Shown here: positions 52,085 through 63,000 of the stretch, in pieces
Position numbering within the stretch: position 1 is the stretch's first letter
Layout: every line of letters starts with the position of its first letter
Assembly (NCBI RefSeq): GCF_017874035.1
Contig: NZ_JAGGKV010000003.1
Location: 248,001-312,000, forward strand
Direction of reading: 5' to 3'
DNA from: Paenibacillus aceris
GTDB lineage: Bacteria; Bacillota; Bacilli; Paenibacillales; NBRC-103111
Length of the DNA: 64,000 nt
Made by a program: the position numbers and the translations under genes
Notes under the pieces: generated by a model
Told to the model about the DNA's origin: nothing
Seen by the model: only the letters and a program-made list of their open reading frames with translations
The model's database searches: none

Positions 52085-53110
52085 TTATACTTTTGCCCGC
52101 CAGCGTTCCTCGATTTTCAGCCCTTTCCAGACCGCAATGGAGACGATCCACGCGACGACGAACAGAGCAACGAGAATAAAGCCTAAGGTTCCAAAATCAA
52201 TGGCCTGCAACCAAGTCCAGAAGGAGCCTTCCATGCCGAATTCTTCCGAGAGAACTTGCCCAAGCTCAATGACGCCGATAATCAGCGCGGCAATTACAGC
52301 CAAAGCGGTTACAGTCAAATTGTAATAAAGCTTACGAACCGGCGTATGGAAAGCCCACTTGTAGGCCTTGGTCATAAACATTCCGTCCGCTGTGTCAAAC
52401 AGACTCATCCCAGCTGCAAATAGCAGCGGTAGTGAAATGATACCGATGAACGGAATAGCTTCCTTTGCCGCATGGGCTGAGATCGCTAACAGCGCAATTT
52501 CGCTAGCTGTATCGAAACCTAGGCCGAATAGAAAACCTAACGGGTACACATGCCAGCTTTTGGTGATAAAAGAGAAAAGCGGTTTGATCATGCGAGCAAT
52601 AAAACCCCGGGATTCCAAAAGCTCTTCAAACTCTTTGTCATCGTGCTTACCACCGCGAAATTTCACGAACAGTTTATATAAACTTATCAGGATAAGCAAG
52701 TTAATAATTCCGATGATCACAAGAAAAAGTCCGGATACCGAAGCGCCGATAACGCCTCCGAAACGCTGCATCCATGGAAGCTCCCGTTCCGCCCATTGCA
52801 CAGAAAAAGCGGTCACGATTGCCATCAGGAAAACAACGGAGGAGTGTCCCAGCGAGAAATAGAAGCCGACGCCTAAAGGATTTCGCTTCTGCTGAACAAG
52901 CTTACGGACCGTGTTGTCAATTGCCGCAATATGATCGACGTCAAAGGCATGCCGCATGCCTAGCGTATAAGCAAGCAGCCCGATCCCCCAAAAGGCAGGA
53001 GACGATTTGGCTACCGTATAAAGTCCAATTAATCCTAATACATGGAGAAGCAGGATAAAGCCAACGTATCCTCCCCAGCTTTTTCGCTGCTGCAACAATG
53101 ATTTCCACAT
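52085..53110 (-). CDS. NiCoT-family nickel/cobalt permease
   Basis: About 341 residues, eight membrane helices. The NiCoT signature in helix 2 is HAFDVDHIAAIDNT (HX4DH type), and the further motifs LGHSSVVFLM and LGFDTASEI are present. It imports Ni or Co; the same window encodes NikR and, through the cobalamin pathway, a cobalt demand. The start is uncertain: ATG 53110 is far from GAGAGG, GTG 53125 is closer, and the longest frame begins at ATG 53134. I saw no NikR palindrome upstream. Confidence 0.9.
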   Translation of the reverse strand: MWKSLLQQRKSWGGYVGFILLLHVLGLIGLYTVAKSSPAFWGIGLLAYTLGMRHAFDVDHIAAIDNTVRKLVQQKRNPLGVGFYFSLGHSSVVFLMAIVTAFSVQWAERELPWMQRFGGVIGASVSGLFLVIIGIINLLILISLYKLFVKFRGGKHDDKEFEELLESRGFIARMIKPLFSFITKSWHVYPLGFLFGLGFDTASEIALLAISAHAAKEAIPFIGIISLPLLFAAGMSLFDTADGMFMTKAYKWAFHTPVRKLYYNLTVTALAVIAALIIGVIELGQVLSEEFGMEGSFWTWLQAIDFGTLGFILVALFVVAWIVSIAVWKGLKIEERWRAKV

Positions 53111-53282
53111 GCGGTATACACACACCTCTCTCATTCGTGCTACGATTTATTAATAATGTAGCACACGTGTGCATGACTTGAGAAGCCTTTTGCCCATTTT
53201 TTTGTGAAGATAGCTAACATTTATTTGGTATAATAGTATCCGTTCCAAACTTTTGAGTCTTCATAAGGAGTGAAGTTATCTA

Positions 53283-54125
53283 ATGTCTCTGCGCGTTTTT
53301 AAGCTTTTTACTATTTTCGTACCTGTGATCATCATTGGCGGCTTTGAATATATACGCCATGAATTTCTGCTAAATTATTTAACGATGGAAGCCGGCAACT
53401 TCTCCATTACCGTCATTACGCTGCTGCTCTCCTATTTATTTGCTTCATGGATGTTCCAGAGCATTGAACGCAGCAACGAACAGCTCACCATAGGAGAAGC
53501 CCGCAGAGCTGTCTATGAAGAGCGGGAACGTCTTGCCAGAGAGCTGCATGACGACTTAGCTCAGACGCTATTTTTTCTCAACGTCAAGCTGAAGCAAGGT
53601 GATTTGGAGGAAGCGAAAGCAGCCGTCTCAGAAATCGACAACTCGCTCCGGCAGGCGATTTTCAATCTTCGGACGCCGCCGGAGGAAGGCACAAGCCTTG
53701 AGCAGCGTATCCGTAAATTTCTGAAGGACTGGCGCTTGGTGACAGGCATTGAACTGCAAGAGCAGCTGGAGATTGAGGAGAGCAGCTTTTCCCCCGCAGA
53801 GGAGGTTCAGCTTTTCGGCATCATACAGGAAACCTTCACGAACATACGCAAGCATTCCATGGCAACAGAGGCTGCGATCCTGCTGGAGGCTCAGCCCGAT
53901 TACTGGGTGCTGCAAATTACCGATAATGGTCGTGGACTCCAGCATGCGGAAGCCAAAGGCAAAAAGTACGGCATTGAGCTCATGCAAAAAAGGGCGGCTG
54001 AATTGGGTGCTGTATTCGAACTAAAAGCAAGGGGCCTCGGTGAAACCGAAGCCGGAAGCGGAAACGAAGCCCCTGCCGGAGCCGGAACCGTACTTACGGT
54101 ACAAGCCGCAGACAGGGGGAACTAG
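53283..54125 (+). CDS. NarL-type sensor histidine kinase
   Basis: A 280-residue membrane kinase with two N-terminal membrane helices and almost no external loop (about 5-60). Next come a short linker and a HisKA_3 helix with the phospho-His in RLARELHDDLAQTLFF (about 89-104). The ATPase domain includes the N box QETFTNIRKH and G box ITDNGRG. Few extracellular residues suggest an intramembrane-sensing kinase such as LiaS or DesK types. It ends with a Gly/Ala/Glu-rich tail (about 255-275). The response regulator gene follows two bases later. A start at 53283 has GGAGTGAAG upstream. Confidence 0.9.
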   Translation: MSLRVFKLFTIFVPVIIIGGFEYIRHEFLLNYLTMEAGNFSITVITLLLSYLFASWMFQSIERSNEQLTIGEARRAVYEERERLARELHDDLAQTLFFLNVKLKQGDLEEAKAAVSEIDNSLRQAIFNLRTPPEEGTSLEQRIRKFLKDWRLVTGIELQEQLEIEESSFSPAEEVQLFGIIQETFTNIRKHSMATEAAILLEAQPDYWVLQITDNGRGLQHAEAKGKKYGIELMQKRAAELGAVFELKARGLGETEAGSGNEAPAGAGTVLTVQAADRGN

Positions 54126-54127
54126 CC

Positions 54128-54799
54128 ATGATGAACACTCAACCTTTCCGCGTCCTCATCGTAGATGATCATCCTTTAGCGCGAAAAGCGATCCGAAGCA
54201 TGCTGGCGAATGTAGCCGACTTCGAAATTGTGGGGGAAGCCAGCAGTGGTGAAGAAGCCATCCTCCTGTGCGGTGAAGTCGCGCCGGATGTCGTGTTAAT
54301 GGATATTCACATGTCTCCCATGGATGGACTCGAAGCGACGCGCCGTATCAAACAAGCTTATGGGACGATCCGGATCGTCATGCTTACGGTTTCCGACGAT
54401 GTTGCCGACCTCTTCACCGCGCTTCAGTTCGGAGCCCAAGGCTATTTGCTCAAAAATATGGATCCCGACGAATGGCTTACTTACCTGCGCGCCCTGCTCG
54501 ACGACAACTCCGAGGTGGCCAGAGGGATGGCGGATAAGCTTTTTCAAAGGTTTCGCGCCCCTGTGGGCTCACGTACGGAAGGTCCGACACCAAGCATGCT
54601 AACTTCACGCGAGCAAGAAATTACCGCCTACGTTGCTCAGGGGCACAACAATCGGCAGATTGCCGAGAAGCTGCTGATTTCCGAGCATACGGTAAAGAAT
54701 CATATGAAAAATATATTGGTGAAGCTCGGACTTGAGAACCGAGTCCAGCTCACCGGCTTCGCCATCAAGCACGGCCTGACACGAAAAGGACAAAACTAG
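54128..54799 (+). CDS. NarL/LuxR-type response regulator
   Basis: A 223-residue regulator: receiver (about 6-125; LIVDDHPLARK, phospho-Asp in VVLMDIHMSPMDG, Lys in YLLKNM) and a LuxR helix-turn-helix (about 150-215; LTSREQEITAYVAQGHNNRQIA). It forms an operon with the upstream kinase. The genes that follow are ycnI and the converging dfrA. Control of ycnI or of the copper protein genes is conceivable but not shown. Confidence 0.93.
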   Translation: MMNTQPFRVLIVDDHPLARKAIRSMLANVADFEIVGEASSGEEAILLCGEVAPDVVLMDIHMSPMDGLEATRRIKQAYGTIRIVMLTVSDDVADLFTALQFGAQGYLLKNMDPDEWLTYLRALLDDNSEVARGMADKLFQRFRAPVGSRTEGPTPSMLTSREQEITAYVAQGHNNRQIAEKLLISEHTVKNHMKNILVKLGLENRVQLTGFAIKHGLTRKGQN

Positions 54800-54895
54800 T
54801 CGAAAAAATAGCCCAGTCGAGTCATACTCAGATGCTTACCAAACAGGTAACATGGACAACATGAGAAGAGTTGATTCGAAAGGGGAAAATGTTCC

Positions 54896-55519
54896 ATGTT
54901 CAAAAAATTCATGTTAAATGCAGGTATTATGCTGATTGGTTCTATGCTGCTGGCTAGCGTCGCCAGCGCTCACGTAACGGTTTATCCGAAAGAAGCTACA
55001 CAAGGCAGCTATGAGAAGTTTACCGTTCGTGTCCCATCAGAAAAAGATATTCCTACGGTAAAAGTGGAAGTGAAATTCCCGATGGATTCCGTTGCGATTT
55101 CCCGCTTTGAGCCGAAAGCAGGCTGGACTTACGAGCTCGCTAAAGATTCCGCAGGTAAAATTACAGGCGTTACCTGGAAAGCTAGCGGAGACGGACTTGC
55201 CAGCACGGAATTCGGCGAATTCAATATGCAGGGCAAAGTAGCGGATACAGCTACCCAAATCGTGTGGAAGGCATATCAAACTTACAAAGACGGCAGCGTC
55301 GTGGAATGGGTCGGCGCAGACGGTTCCGACAAGCCTGCTTCCGTAACGACGGTGAAAGCTAACGCTGGCGCTGTCACGGACAGCCACGGAAACGTAACAG
55401 CAGGCCAAGCTGCCCAAAGCAGCGGCTCAGGCTCCAAAACGCCGCTCTATCTCTCCATTGCGGCCGTCGTCCTTGGGGCATTATCTTTGATCGTATCGCT
55501 AACTAGAAAACGCAGCTAA
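54896..55519 (+). CDS. ycnI: YcnI-family (DUF1775) copper-binding membrane protein
   Basis: A 207-residue exported protein. The signal peptide ends ASAH, so the mature N-terminus starts with His (HVTVYPKEA), the known copper ligand of YcnI, and the DUF1775 domain extends to about residue 150, with WTYELAKD and VTWKASGDGLASTEFGEF. A Ser/Gly-rich linker and one C-terminal membrane helix (about 182-203) anchor it. B. subtilis ycnI lies with ycnJ, but here the YcnJ-like gene is at 36245. The ATG at 54896 has AAAGGGG upstream. Confidence 0.92.
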   Translation: MFKKFMLNAGIMLIGSMLLASVASAHVTVYPKEATQGSYEKFTVRVPSEKDIPTVKVEVKFPMDSVAISRFEPKAGWTYELAKDSAGKITGVTWKASGDGLASTEFGEFNMQGKVADTATQIVWKAYQTYKDGSVVEWVGADGSDKPASVTTVKANAGAVTDSHGNVTAGQAAQSSGSGSKTPLYLSIAAVVLGALSLIVSLTRKRS

Positions 55520-55578
55520 GCTCATAAACAAGGATAAACGACTTCGTCGTCCTTTAGGACGAGCGCGTTTGTCAAGAA

Positions 55579-55623
55579 GGCCATGAGTTCTATGTCAAAC
55601 TTGACGTAGAATTCATGGCCTTT
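55579..55623. terminator. Bidirectional terminator between ycnI and dfrA
   Basis: Long inverted repeat GGCCATGAGTTCTATGTCAA / TTGACGTAGAATTCATGGCC (a few mismatches) with TTTGTT on one side. It lies between convergent genes. Confidence 0.8.
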
Positions 55624-55630
55624 GTTAATC

Positions 55631-56113
55631 TTATTTTCTTTGGTAAATGCGGAAGTAATATTCGTAAGGATTTTTCTCGTTCTGCTCCCCTTGCTCGCTG
55701 GAGATCAAGGTCCAATCCGACAAGTCCAGCTCCGTCATGAACGTGTCGGCTTCAAATTCATGCTCGATGAACGTAATGTACATCCGATCGACCTCCTGTG
55801 CGAACAGCCGGAATATTTCCGCCCCGCCGATCACGAAAAGCTCCTGATTCCGGAATTCTTCGGTCGCTTCATGAACCGAGTGAATGACTTCACAGCCCTC
55901 TGCCTGAAACTCAGGATTCTGCGTAAGAATGATGTTGCGTCTGCCCGGCAGCGGCTTCCCGATAGACTCATACGTCTTGCGACCCATGAGAATCGGGTGA
56001 CCCATCGTCACGGATTTGAAAAACTTCAGGTCGCCGGGCAAATGCCACGGCAATCTATTGTTTACACCGATGGCACGGTTGCGGTCCATGGCAAAAATAA
56101 ATGAAATACTCAT
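55631..56113 (-). CDS. dfrA: Dihydrofolate reductase
   Basis: A 160-residue enzyme reducing dihydrofolate with NADPH. Family motifs are IFAMDRNRAIGVNNRLPWHLPGD (part of the first 30 residues), MGRKTYESIGKPLPGRRN and VIGGAEIFRLF. The active-site acid is in WHLPGDLKFFK. It follows thyA by 27 bases on the same strand, the usual thyA-dfrA pair that couples dTMP production to folate recycling. The ATG at 56113 has GGAAGG upstream. Confidence 0.96.
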   Translation of the reverse strand: MSISFIFAMDRNRAIGVNNRLPWHLPGDLKFFKSVTMGHPILMGRKTYESIGKPLPGRRNIILTQNPEFQAEGCEVIHSVHEATEEFRNQELFVIGGAEIFRLFAQEVDRMYITFIEHEFEADTFMTELDLSDWTLISSEQGEQNEKNPYEYYFRIYQRK

Positions 56114-56140
56114 TGTGTCAGCCTTCCTTTCGTCACGATA

Positions 56141-57085
56141 CTAAACAGCTACCGGCGCTTTAATGGATGGATGCGGGTTGTATCCGACCAATTCAATGTC
56201 GCTCACGTCGAAATCGAAGAGGGATGCGACCTCTTGATTCAACTTAAGCGTCGGCAGTTCCTTCGGTTCCCGGCTCAGCAGCGTATGAATCTGGTCGATA
56301 TGATTCGTGTAGATATGTGCATCGCCGATCGTATGGACGAACTCCCCGACGCCTAGTCCGCATTCCTGTGCGATAAGGTGCGTTAATAACGCATAGCCAG
56401 CGATATTAAATGGCACGCCCAAGAACGTGTCCGCACTGCGCTGATATAATTGACAGCTCAGCTTGCCCTCCGCCACATAAAACTGAAACAACGTGTGACA
56501 AGGCGGCAGCGCCATGCTCGGCACATCCTCAGGATTCCACGCGGAGACGATCAGCCTGCGGGAATCGGGGTTTGTTTTGATCATGTGAATCACATCTCTG
56601 AGCTGGTCGATGGTGCCGCCCTGCGTCGTCGTCCAATCCCGCCACTGCTTCCCGTAGACATCCCCGAGCTCTCCGTATTGCTTGGCAAACGGCTCATCAT
56701 TCAACACTTTTTCCACGAAAATCGCCATTTGCTCCTCATACTGAAGCTTGAATGCTTCATCCTGTTGGGAGCGCAGACCAAAATTGCTCATATCCGGTCC
56801 TGAATAATCGGTGCTTTCAACCCACTTCTTAAAAGCCCATTCGTTCCAAATATGGTTGTTATGCTGGAGCAGATACCGAATATTCGTATCGCCTTTAATG
56901 AACCAAAGCATTTCGCTGGCGATTAACCGAAAAGGAACCCTTTTCGTTGTCACTAACGGAAATCCCTCCGAAAGGTCGAAACGCATTTGTCTTCCGAATA
57001 CGGACAGCGTCCCCGTTCCCGTTCTGTCTTCTTTTTTAGTCCCATTCGTAAGAATATCTTGTAATAAATCCTGATAGGCTTTCAA
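56141..57085 (-). CDS. thyA: Thymidylate synthase
   Basis: Makes dTMP from dUMP using methylene-tetrahydrofolate. The catalytic Cys is in [14 protein letters not shown] and the substrate segment is [20 protein letters not shown] (20 residues). At about 314 residues it is the longer Lactobacillus/Staphylococcus type with an insertion near residues 90-140, unlike the 264-residue E. coli enzyme. I place the start at TTG 57085, nine bases after GGAGG; the longest frame starts at ATG 57112 upstream of that site. Confidence 0.95.
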   Translation of the reverse strand: MKAYQDLLQDILTNGTKKEDRTGTGTLSVFGRQMRFDLSEGFPLVTTKRVPFRLIASEMLWFIKGDTNIRYLLQHNNHIWNEWAFKKWVESTDYSGPDMSNFGLRSQQDEAFKLQYEEQMAIFVEKVLNDEPFAKQYGELGDVYGKQWRDWTTTQGGTIDQLRDVIHMIKTNPDSRRLIVSAWNPEDVPSMALPPCHTLFQFYVAEGKLSCQLYQRSADTFLGVPFNIAGYALLTHLIAQECGLGVGEFVHTIGDAHIYTNHIDQIHTLLSREPKELPTLKLNQEVASLFDFDVSDIELVGYNPHPSIKAPVAV

Positions 57086-57239
57086 AGCTAAAGAACCTCC
57101 ATTCCATTTCAAGACACATATCTTTTCATTTTACCATTCATTCTGTGGTAACTACAATGTGCGGACAATTATCTCCACCAAATCCCAATGGCTCCAGAGA
57201 TGCATTTTCACGGCGTATATGGTACTATTTGCTCCTAGA

Positions 57240-57272
57240 AGAGGTTCGCAAACTCCCTCTATAAAAAACTAT
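57240..57272 (+). promoter_or_regulatory. preQ1-I riboswitch
   Basis: AGAGGTTC ... CCCTCTATAAAAAACTA is the compact class I preQ1 aptamer: a five-base-pair stem, a short loop and the A-rich tail that forms the pseudoknot. It is close to the known B. subtilis queC aptamer. It lies about 20 bases before the queF start, with GAGG only a few bases downstream, so translation control is likely. Confidence 0.92.
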
Positions 57273-57290
57273 GAAATGAGGATTTTTACA

Positions 57291-57788
57291 ATGGCAGGTA
57301 GAAGCAATGAAGATTTAAAAGAAATCACTCTACTCGGAAATCAAGGAACGAAGTACGTGTTCAACTATGATCCTACGGTGTTAGAGGCATTCGACAACAA
57401 GCATCCGAACAGGGATTACTTTGTTAAATTCAATTTCCCAGAATTCACGAGCTTGTGTCCCGTCACTGGGCAACCGGATTTCGCCACCCTCTACATCTCC
57501 TATATTCCGAATATCAAAATGGTCGAGAGCAAGTCCCTCAAGTTGTATCTGTTCAGCTTCCGTAATCATGGCGATTTCCATGAGGACTGCGTCAACATTA
57601 TTATGAATGACTTGATCAAGCTCATGGAGCCTCGCTACATTGAGGTTTGGGGTAAGTTCACTCCGCGCGGCGGCATTTCGATCGATCCATACTGCAATTG
57701 GGGCCAACCAGGCACAAAGTTCGAAGCGATCGCTGAACACCGACTGATGAACCATGATCTTTACCCGGAAAAAATCGATAACCGCTAA
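57291..57788 (+). CDS. queF: NADPH-dependent 7-cyano-7-deazaguanine reductase
   Basis: Reduces preQ0 to preQ1 in queuosine synthesis, using a thioimide intermediate. The 165-residue length equals B. subtilis QueF. The nucleophile Cys56 lies in [13 protein letters not shown], followed by Asp63, and the NADPH motif is [16 protein letters not shown]. The start at ATG 57291 is 10 bases after GAGG and directly follows the preQ1 riboswitch. The longest frame would run through the riboswitch and is not used. Upstream queCDE genes are not present here. Confidence 0.96.
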   Translation: MAGRSNEDLKEITLLGNQGTKYVFNYDPTVLEAFDNKHPNRDYFVKFNFPEFTSLCPVTGQPDFATLYISYIPNIKMVESKSLKLYLFSFRNHGDFHEDCVNIIMNDLIKLMEPRYIEVWGKFTPRGGISIDPYCNWGQPGTKFEAIAEHRLMNHDLYPEKIDNR

Positions 57789-59032
57789 TTTTGCTTTAAA
57801 GGAAGGGTGATCGTCACTGTCGTGCCGACCCCTTCTTTGCTTTCGTAAACAATTTTACCGTTCATTGATTCAATAATACGTATGGTTACAGCTGTCCCTA
57901 ATCCTGTCCCGACATCCTTCGTGGAATAAAACAGGTGACCGATGCGGGACAACTGCTCTTTACTCATTCCTTTGCCGTTATCGCTGATTATTATTTGAAC
58001 CTCCCCTACCAGCCTCATCGAACTAACCTTCACTTCGCCATTTGCTTGCGTCGCTTCAATGGCATTTTTAATGACATTTACGAGCGCTTGCTGTAACTGC
58101 CCCCTATCTGAATAGATATAAATGTTGTCTTCCAGATGGCAAGTAAGTTCCACAGCATTTTTCATCGCCATCGGTGTTAGCAGGATACTAATATTCGTTA
58201 ATAAGTCGGAAAAAGAGAACGACTCCAGTTTCGTTAATTTTGGCTTGGAGAAATTTAAGTAATCGCTAATGATCGTCTCTGCCCGTTCCAGTTCTTCCAT
58301 AGCTATCGTCAAGTACTGTTGATTTTTGCCGATCTCGCTCGGACGCATAAGCTGAAGAAATCCTTTCACAACAGTAAGCGGATTACGAACTTCATGGGCT
58401 ATAGAAGCAGCGAGCTCACCTAAGGTCTTCATTTTTTCAGCTTTCTGAATTTGTACTTTCATTTTGGTATGTTCTTCATTAATTTCTTGCAGCATGGCTG
58501 AAAACCATGTTCCTAAGATGAGAAGAATGCCAAACACAATGACCGCTGGCATCAATTTAAATTGGAACGGTTCGTGCGCATATGCCGAATAGCTTAATAA
58601 AATCGCAAGCATGACGAGCAGTGGGCCCAAGGAAACCAATATGGCAGCTTTTATTCGTGCGGTTCCTGTCAGCGTTTTGATCTTGAACGAAGCAAGAAAC
58701 GGAATTAAAAATCCAAGCGTCATGCTTAGGTAACCAAACCAAAGGGCATCTCCACCGAGATACGTACGCGTCATAATAATCATAACATAATTAATTACCC
58801 CTGCTACCGGCCCCACATAAATGGCTGCAATGATCATAGGAACGTATCGCAAATCCCAATATAAGTTAAGATCTCTATAAGAAAATAACAGACATAGGCA
58901 TGATGCGATGCCATACAGCAAGCCCATTACGAGGGGAGACTTCGCATAACGCCAGCGCTCTCCAAATACACTTTGCAATAAGACGGGAGCGAGGACGATC
59001 AGGATATTCAGAAACAATTTTTCCACCAACAT
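57785..59032 (-). CDS. Membrane sensor histidine kinase (KinB-like)
   Basis: A 415-residue kinase. An N-terminal membrane domain with about six helices of the 5TM-LYT type (about 1-180) is followed by a HisKA domain with the phospho-His in [20 protein letters not shown] (about residue 208) and an ATPase domain with NVIKNAIEA (N box), ISDNGKGM (G1) and GTGLGTAV (G2). The 5TM-LYT domain plus this HisKA type is shared with sporulation kinase KinB, so a phosphorelay role is likely, though not proven. The start is ATG 59032; a GTG six bases in is also possible. It converges on queF with a four-base overlap of stops. Confidence 0.88.
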   Translation of the reverse strand: MLVEKLFLNILIVLAPVLLQSVFGERWRYAKSPLVMGLLYGIASCLCLLFSYRDLNLYWDLRYVPMIIAAIYVGPVAGVINYVMIIMTRTYLGGDALWFGYLSMTLGFLIPFLASFKIKTLTGTARIKAAILVSLGPLLVMLAILLSYSAYAHEPFQFKLMPAVIVFGILLILGTWFSAMLQEINEEHTKMKVQIQKAEKMKTLGELAASIAHEVRNPLTVVKGFLQLMRPSEIGKNQQYLTIAMEELERAETIISDYLNFSKPKLTKLESFSFSDLLTNISILLTPMAMKNAVELTCHLEDNIYIYSDRGQLQQALVNVIKNAIEATQANGEVKVSSMRLVGEVQIIISDNGKGMSKEQLSRIGHLFYSTKDVGTGLGTAVTIRIIESMNGKIVYESKEGVGTTVTITLPLKQN

Positions 59033-59198
59033 TGTCCTTTTATCGCCCTCTCCTTCAAAAATTCAACTCTTTGTATCTTTCTGCAAACACTAGGTTTTTC
59101 CTTTATTTGACCTTTGGATTTATTAAGACATCTCCGTAAAAAAAGCTATAACAAGATCGCCTCTCTCGAAGCCTATCCCGTCATAGCTTAGTTATTTT

Positions 59199-59906
59199 TT
59201 AACAAATACATGTCTTCTTCTTTTTCCCTACCCTGTCCATGGACTCCACTTTGTGAATATACGCCGCGGCGAGCGGTACTTTGCACGCTGTCTGGCCCAC
59301 GTCGACATGCACCTTGCCAATCTCCTTCGCCACATCCACGGCTGTATCAAATAAGGGATGGCAGTACGACCCGACTGCAATGACAAAGTTGTTCATCGCA
59401 TATTTTACGCGGTTACGCTCCGCATGAATCGTTGTTCTTACTTGTTCCAGCAGTCCGGCAATCTCATGCAAATCAAGCTGCTCGTCCGGCGTGATGCTGA
59501 TATAATTCGTATACGTGCTCCATCCGCAGGTCGCCAGCAGTTCATCAGAAGATAGCAGCCACTCTCTCGCCATATCAAGCGCGTACCTGCTCTCAGCCGC
59601 CACGCCTGCCACCGTGTACTCAGCCAGCATGTACCAATAGGCCCGCTCAGCCCAGTTCTGAAGCTCTTCCTTCGTCATCGTCTTGGGATTAATCGAAAGT
59701 CCCGCTAGGTACATGGCATCCGTGTTTCCCGACTCATAGAGTGCAAGCGCCAAGTCGCGATCTTTCTTGACATATTTGACCAGTTTCTTCAGATCCCCGA
59801 CTTTTACGCCGAAAAAAGGTTCCTGGGCTCCATGCCGGAGAAATGTTTTTTTCGTTTGCTCGCTGCCGAGCTCTTCCAAATGTCCCATTACCTCTTCAAA
59901 AGTCAT
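59199..59906 (-). CDS. DNA alkylation repair protein (AlkD-like HEAT fold)
   Basis: A 235-residue, all-helical HEAT-repeat protein of the DNA alkylation repair family, whose best-known members (AlkC, AlkD) remove alkylated purines without base flipping. Matching features include EPFFGVKVGDLKKLVKYVKK, an LAGLSINP segment, WAERAYWYMLAEYTV and CGWSTYTNYIS. The C-terminal end is very basic (VGKKKKTC). Whether it has glycosylase activity cannot be told. It stands alone with the start ATG 59906 after GGTGAAGCG. Confidence 0.85.
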   Translation of the reverse strand: MTFEEVMGHLEELGSEQTKKTFLRHGAQEPFFGVKVGDLKKLVKYVKKDRDLALALYESGNTDAMYLAGLSINPKTMTKEELQNWAERAYWYMLAEYTVAGVAAESRYALDMAREWLLSSDELLATCGWSTYTNYISITPDEQLDLHEIAGLLEQVRTTIHAERNRVKYAMNNFVIAVGSYCHPLFDTAVDVAKEIGKVHVDVGQTACKVPLAAAYIHKVESMDRVGKKKKTCIC

Positions 59907-60005
59907 CGCTTCACCAACTTGGCCTCATTTTTTCGTATTGTATCATAATTGCGGCACGGGATGCGAAGTTGGTGATTGATGACGAAAATAAAGAATGGCT
60001 GAAAG

Positions 60006-63000
60006 CTAGTTTGTAAAAGTCAGCTCCTGCAGCAGCCGCTGCAGCAATACAGCGCTCTGTGCCCGTGTAGCTTCCATACCCGGATCAAACGAAGTCGAGC
60101 TTGTGCCATCCATTAATTTCAATTGTCCAAGGCGGTTGATCGCCTCTTGCGACCATGGCTTGATTTGCTTTTGATCATCGTAATTAGGGGCTTTGCCTGC
60201 CTTCTGCTCCTGATAACCAGCTGCTTTCAAGGCGCGGTCTATCATTACGGCCATTTCCTGACGGGTAATCGTTTGCTCCGGACGGAACGTCCCGTCTTCG
60301 TAGCCAGTGACAATCCCCGCTTCAACGGCGGCATTTATAGCCTCATTGTACCATTCCTGCTCGCTCGTATCTTTAAAAGGTGCGTTAGTCGTCGTGGACC
60401 TGATACCTAGTGTCCGTGTAATCATTGCAGCAAGCTCTGCTCGCGTTATGGGTTGATCCGGGCGGAATTCATCTTTGGAAACGCCTTGAACGAGCCATTT
60501 ATTAGCCATTCGCTCAATGCTGTCCTTCGCCCAGTGATGCTCTGTATCCCCAAAGGAAATCTGGTTTTGAATTAACATAAACGTACCGTTAGTGTGACTA
60601 TACAGAACGACTTCTCCATCTTTCATCGTAAAAGGAACTGGCTCATAGGCCGTGTTGCCTTTGTCATCTTGAACAACCCTTACAGTAGCCAGGCTCCGTT
60701 CACTGATATTGCCATTCTCTACTTTCATCGTATATGGCACATATTGGGTGAAACTTGCCATGTCGACGGATTTGCCATCGCTTGCAACTGCTTGCATGAA
60801 GAAATCCATCGACGCGATAACTTGAAGTCCGTTTACTTTGGCTTGTGCAGACACGGATTCATTAGAGCTGATTTCTACCACTAATTGTACGTTCTCGACT
60901 TTAGTTCCGAGCTGTGCCGCGAATGGAGAAAGATCTAACTGCTTCACAGGGAGCTTCACCCCTCCCAACTGCGACTCAATGCTCACCGCAGGGACTTTAA
61001 GCAGCTTTTCAAGCGCAGATTGAGTTATGGTGACCTGTACCTGCTCCGTTCTCTTCGGTGTATCAACCGTTAGAGTGATAGGTCCGTCCCCTTGCGCTTT
61101 CATGATGCCATCCAGGTCCTGTGTGTCTACTTTCGTTGTGACGACTGTTTTGCCGTTTACTTCTGTTACTTTGTTGCTCAGTTTGCCTGCTGATGTGTTG
61201 CTTGTTGAATTCGGCATCGGGCCTGCTGTGGGCGGGTTAGATGAGTTGCCTTTGTCATCATGAACTTTGTTTTCACTTCGCGTTACGGTCAGCTGATACC
61301 TCTTCGTTGAGTTGTCTTCTGCGGTAACTTCAATCTCAATAATATTCGCACCAACGTTAAGTTGGATGCCGGTAGATGCTGTTCCGCTGTCTGCGGGCGT
61401 TCCGTTTACGGTTACTTTTGCTCCAATGTTTGAAGTGACAGGTGTGAACTTTATTTCTCTTATACCCGCAGGTATTGCAACGGTATATTCTGTTTTAGTC
61501 GCGTCGAATGCGGGACTCAATGTTCCAACGTTGGTTGTTAGGCTGCTCAAAGTATTATCCGTAGAAGGCCACACCTCGGTAGCTGTTACACCATTCGCTT
61601 TCAAATAGTTAATGCCTACATTGTTTAAAATATTTTTGGTTACAGATATGTTTGAACCCGTTTGAAGCTGAATGCCATTGGTGTTACCAGTAATCATATT
61701 TCCTGCGATTTGTACATTTTGAGGATCTCCTGCTCCAATATTACCGGCATTTTGATCACCGTTGTCGTGTTCAAGCAAAATTCCCCAGTAACCGGAAGCT
61801 GTGTTATTTCGAATAATATTATTCAATACGCGCGTACCAGGGCCGTTTAAAATATTGATTCCTGCACCGTTGTTGACCGTTGTTGTGTTCTCGATAATAT
61901 TGCGTTCGATCAACGTATCCGGTGTGCCCATTGTTACGACAATTCCTTCACGCGCATTGCGTATCACATTATCGTGTATATGATTTTGAGGACCTGATTT
62001 ACTATGGTTACTCGGTGCAGTACCGCCAGTGTTACCAAGCCCTACACCGCCGCCGGTCAAAATATTTTCAACGGTATTCCCGTAAACTTCGTTTAAATAC
62101 TCCAACTCGCCATGAAGATCGATCGCATCTAACTTCGTTCTCGAATAGCTATTATTTCGCAGCACGTTGTTGTGCGCGACGTTCTGAATCAGGGAACCGT
62201 GCCGCAAATACGGCCCTTCAAAGTTGGAGTTCTCAACCACATTCCAATACGTATCATTGTCAAAACCGAGCCTGTCGACCTTCGGCATTCCTTGGATGGA
62301 AGTCCCGTAACCGGCTCCACCGCCGCCTAAATCGGTTGCATTCCGGAAGGTCGCATGACGAACTACGACATCATGACTATTTTCAATCCGAATGGCCATA
62401 CGTCTGAAACGCTCCACAGTAACATGATCAATCGTCACATGATAAGAAGGATCCTCCCCATAATTGGCGATGGCAATCATGCTGTCAGGACCACCGGCAT
62501 CCGGATTATTCAGAACGTGATCTAACGAAAAATTACGATTCCACGTGGAAGTCACTGTCAGATTTGAAATTAAAATATCATGTTGATTCGATGATTTCAG
62601 CACAGAGCTATTTTTGACATCATCAATACTTGATTTCAAAATGGTATCCGTTTCGCTTTCGCCACGCAGGTTCACGCCGGACTTCAACTTTAAATTGATA
62701 AATCCGTCTGGGGATGTCTTTAGGTTATAAACGCCTTTTGGAATAAAAACTTCATCACCGGCTGTTGCGGCATCAATTGCATTTTGGATCGCTGTACGGT
62801 CATCTTGTGCGTTATCCGCCGGATTTGCGCCAAAGTCGAGCACATTGAGCGTAGCGCCAGTCACCTGATTAGGTGTGTGCATAAGGTGTTCAGACCCATC
62901 TGGATTCGTCAGCCCCGGCTTTGTAAAAGGGACCGTTCCCGGCGGCGCAGTCGGTGTAATATTCGGGACAATCGCAACCGGTGTGTCTCCAGATGGGAAC

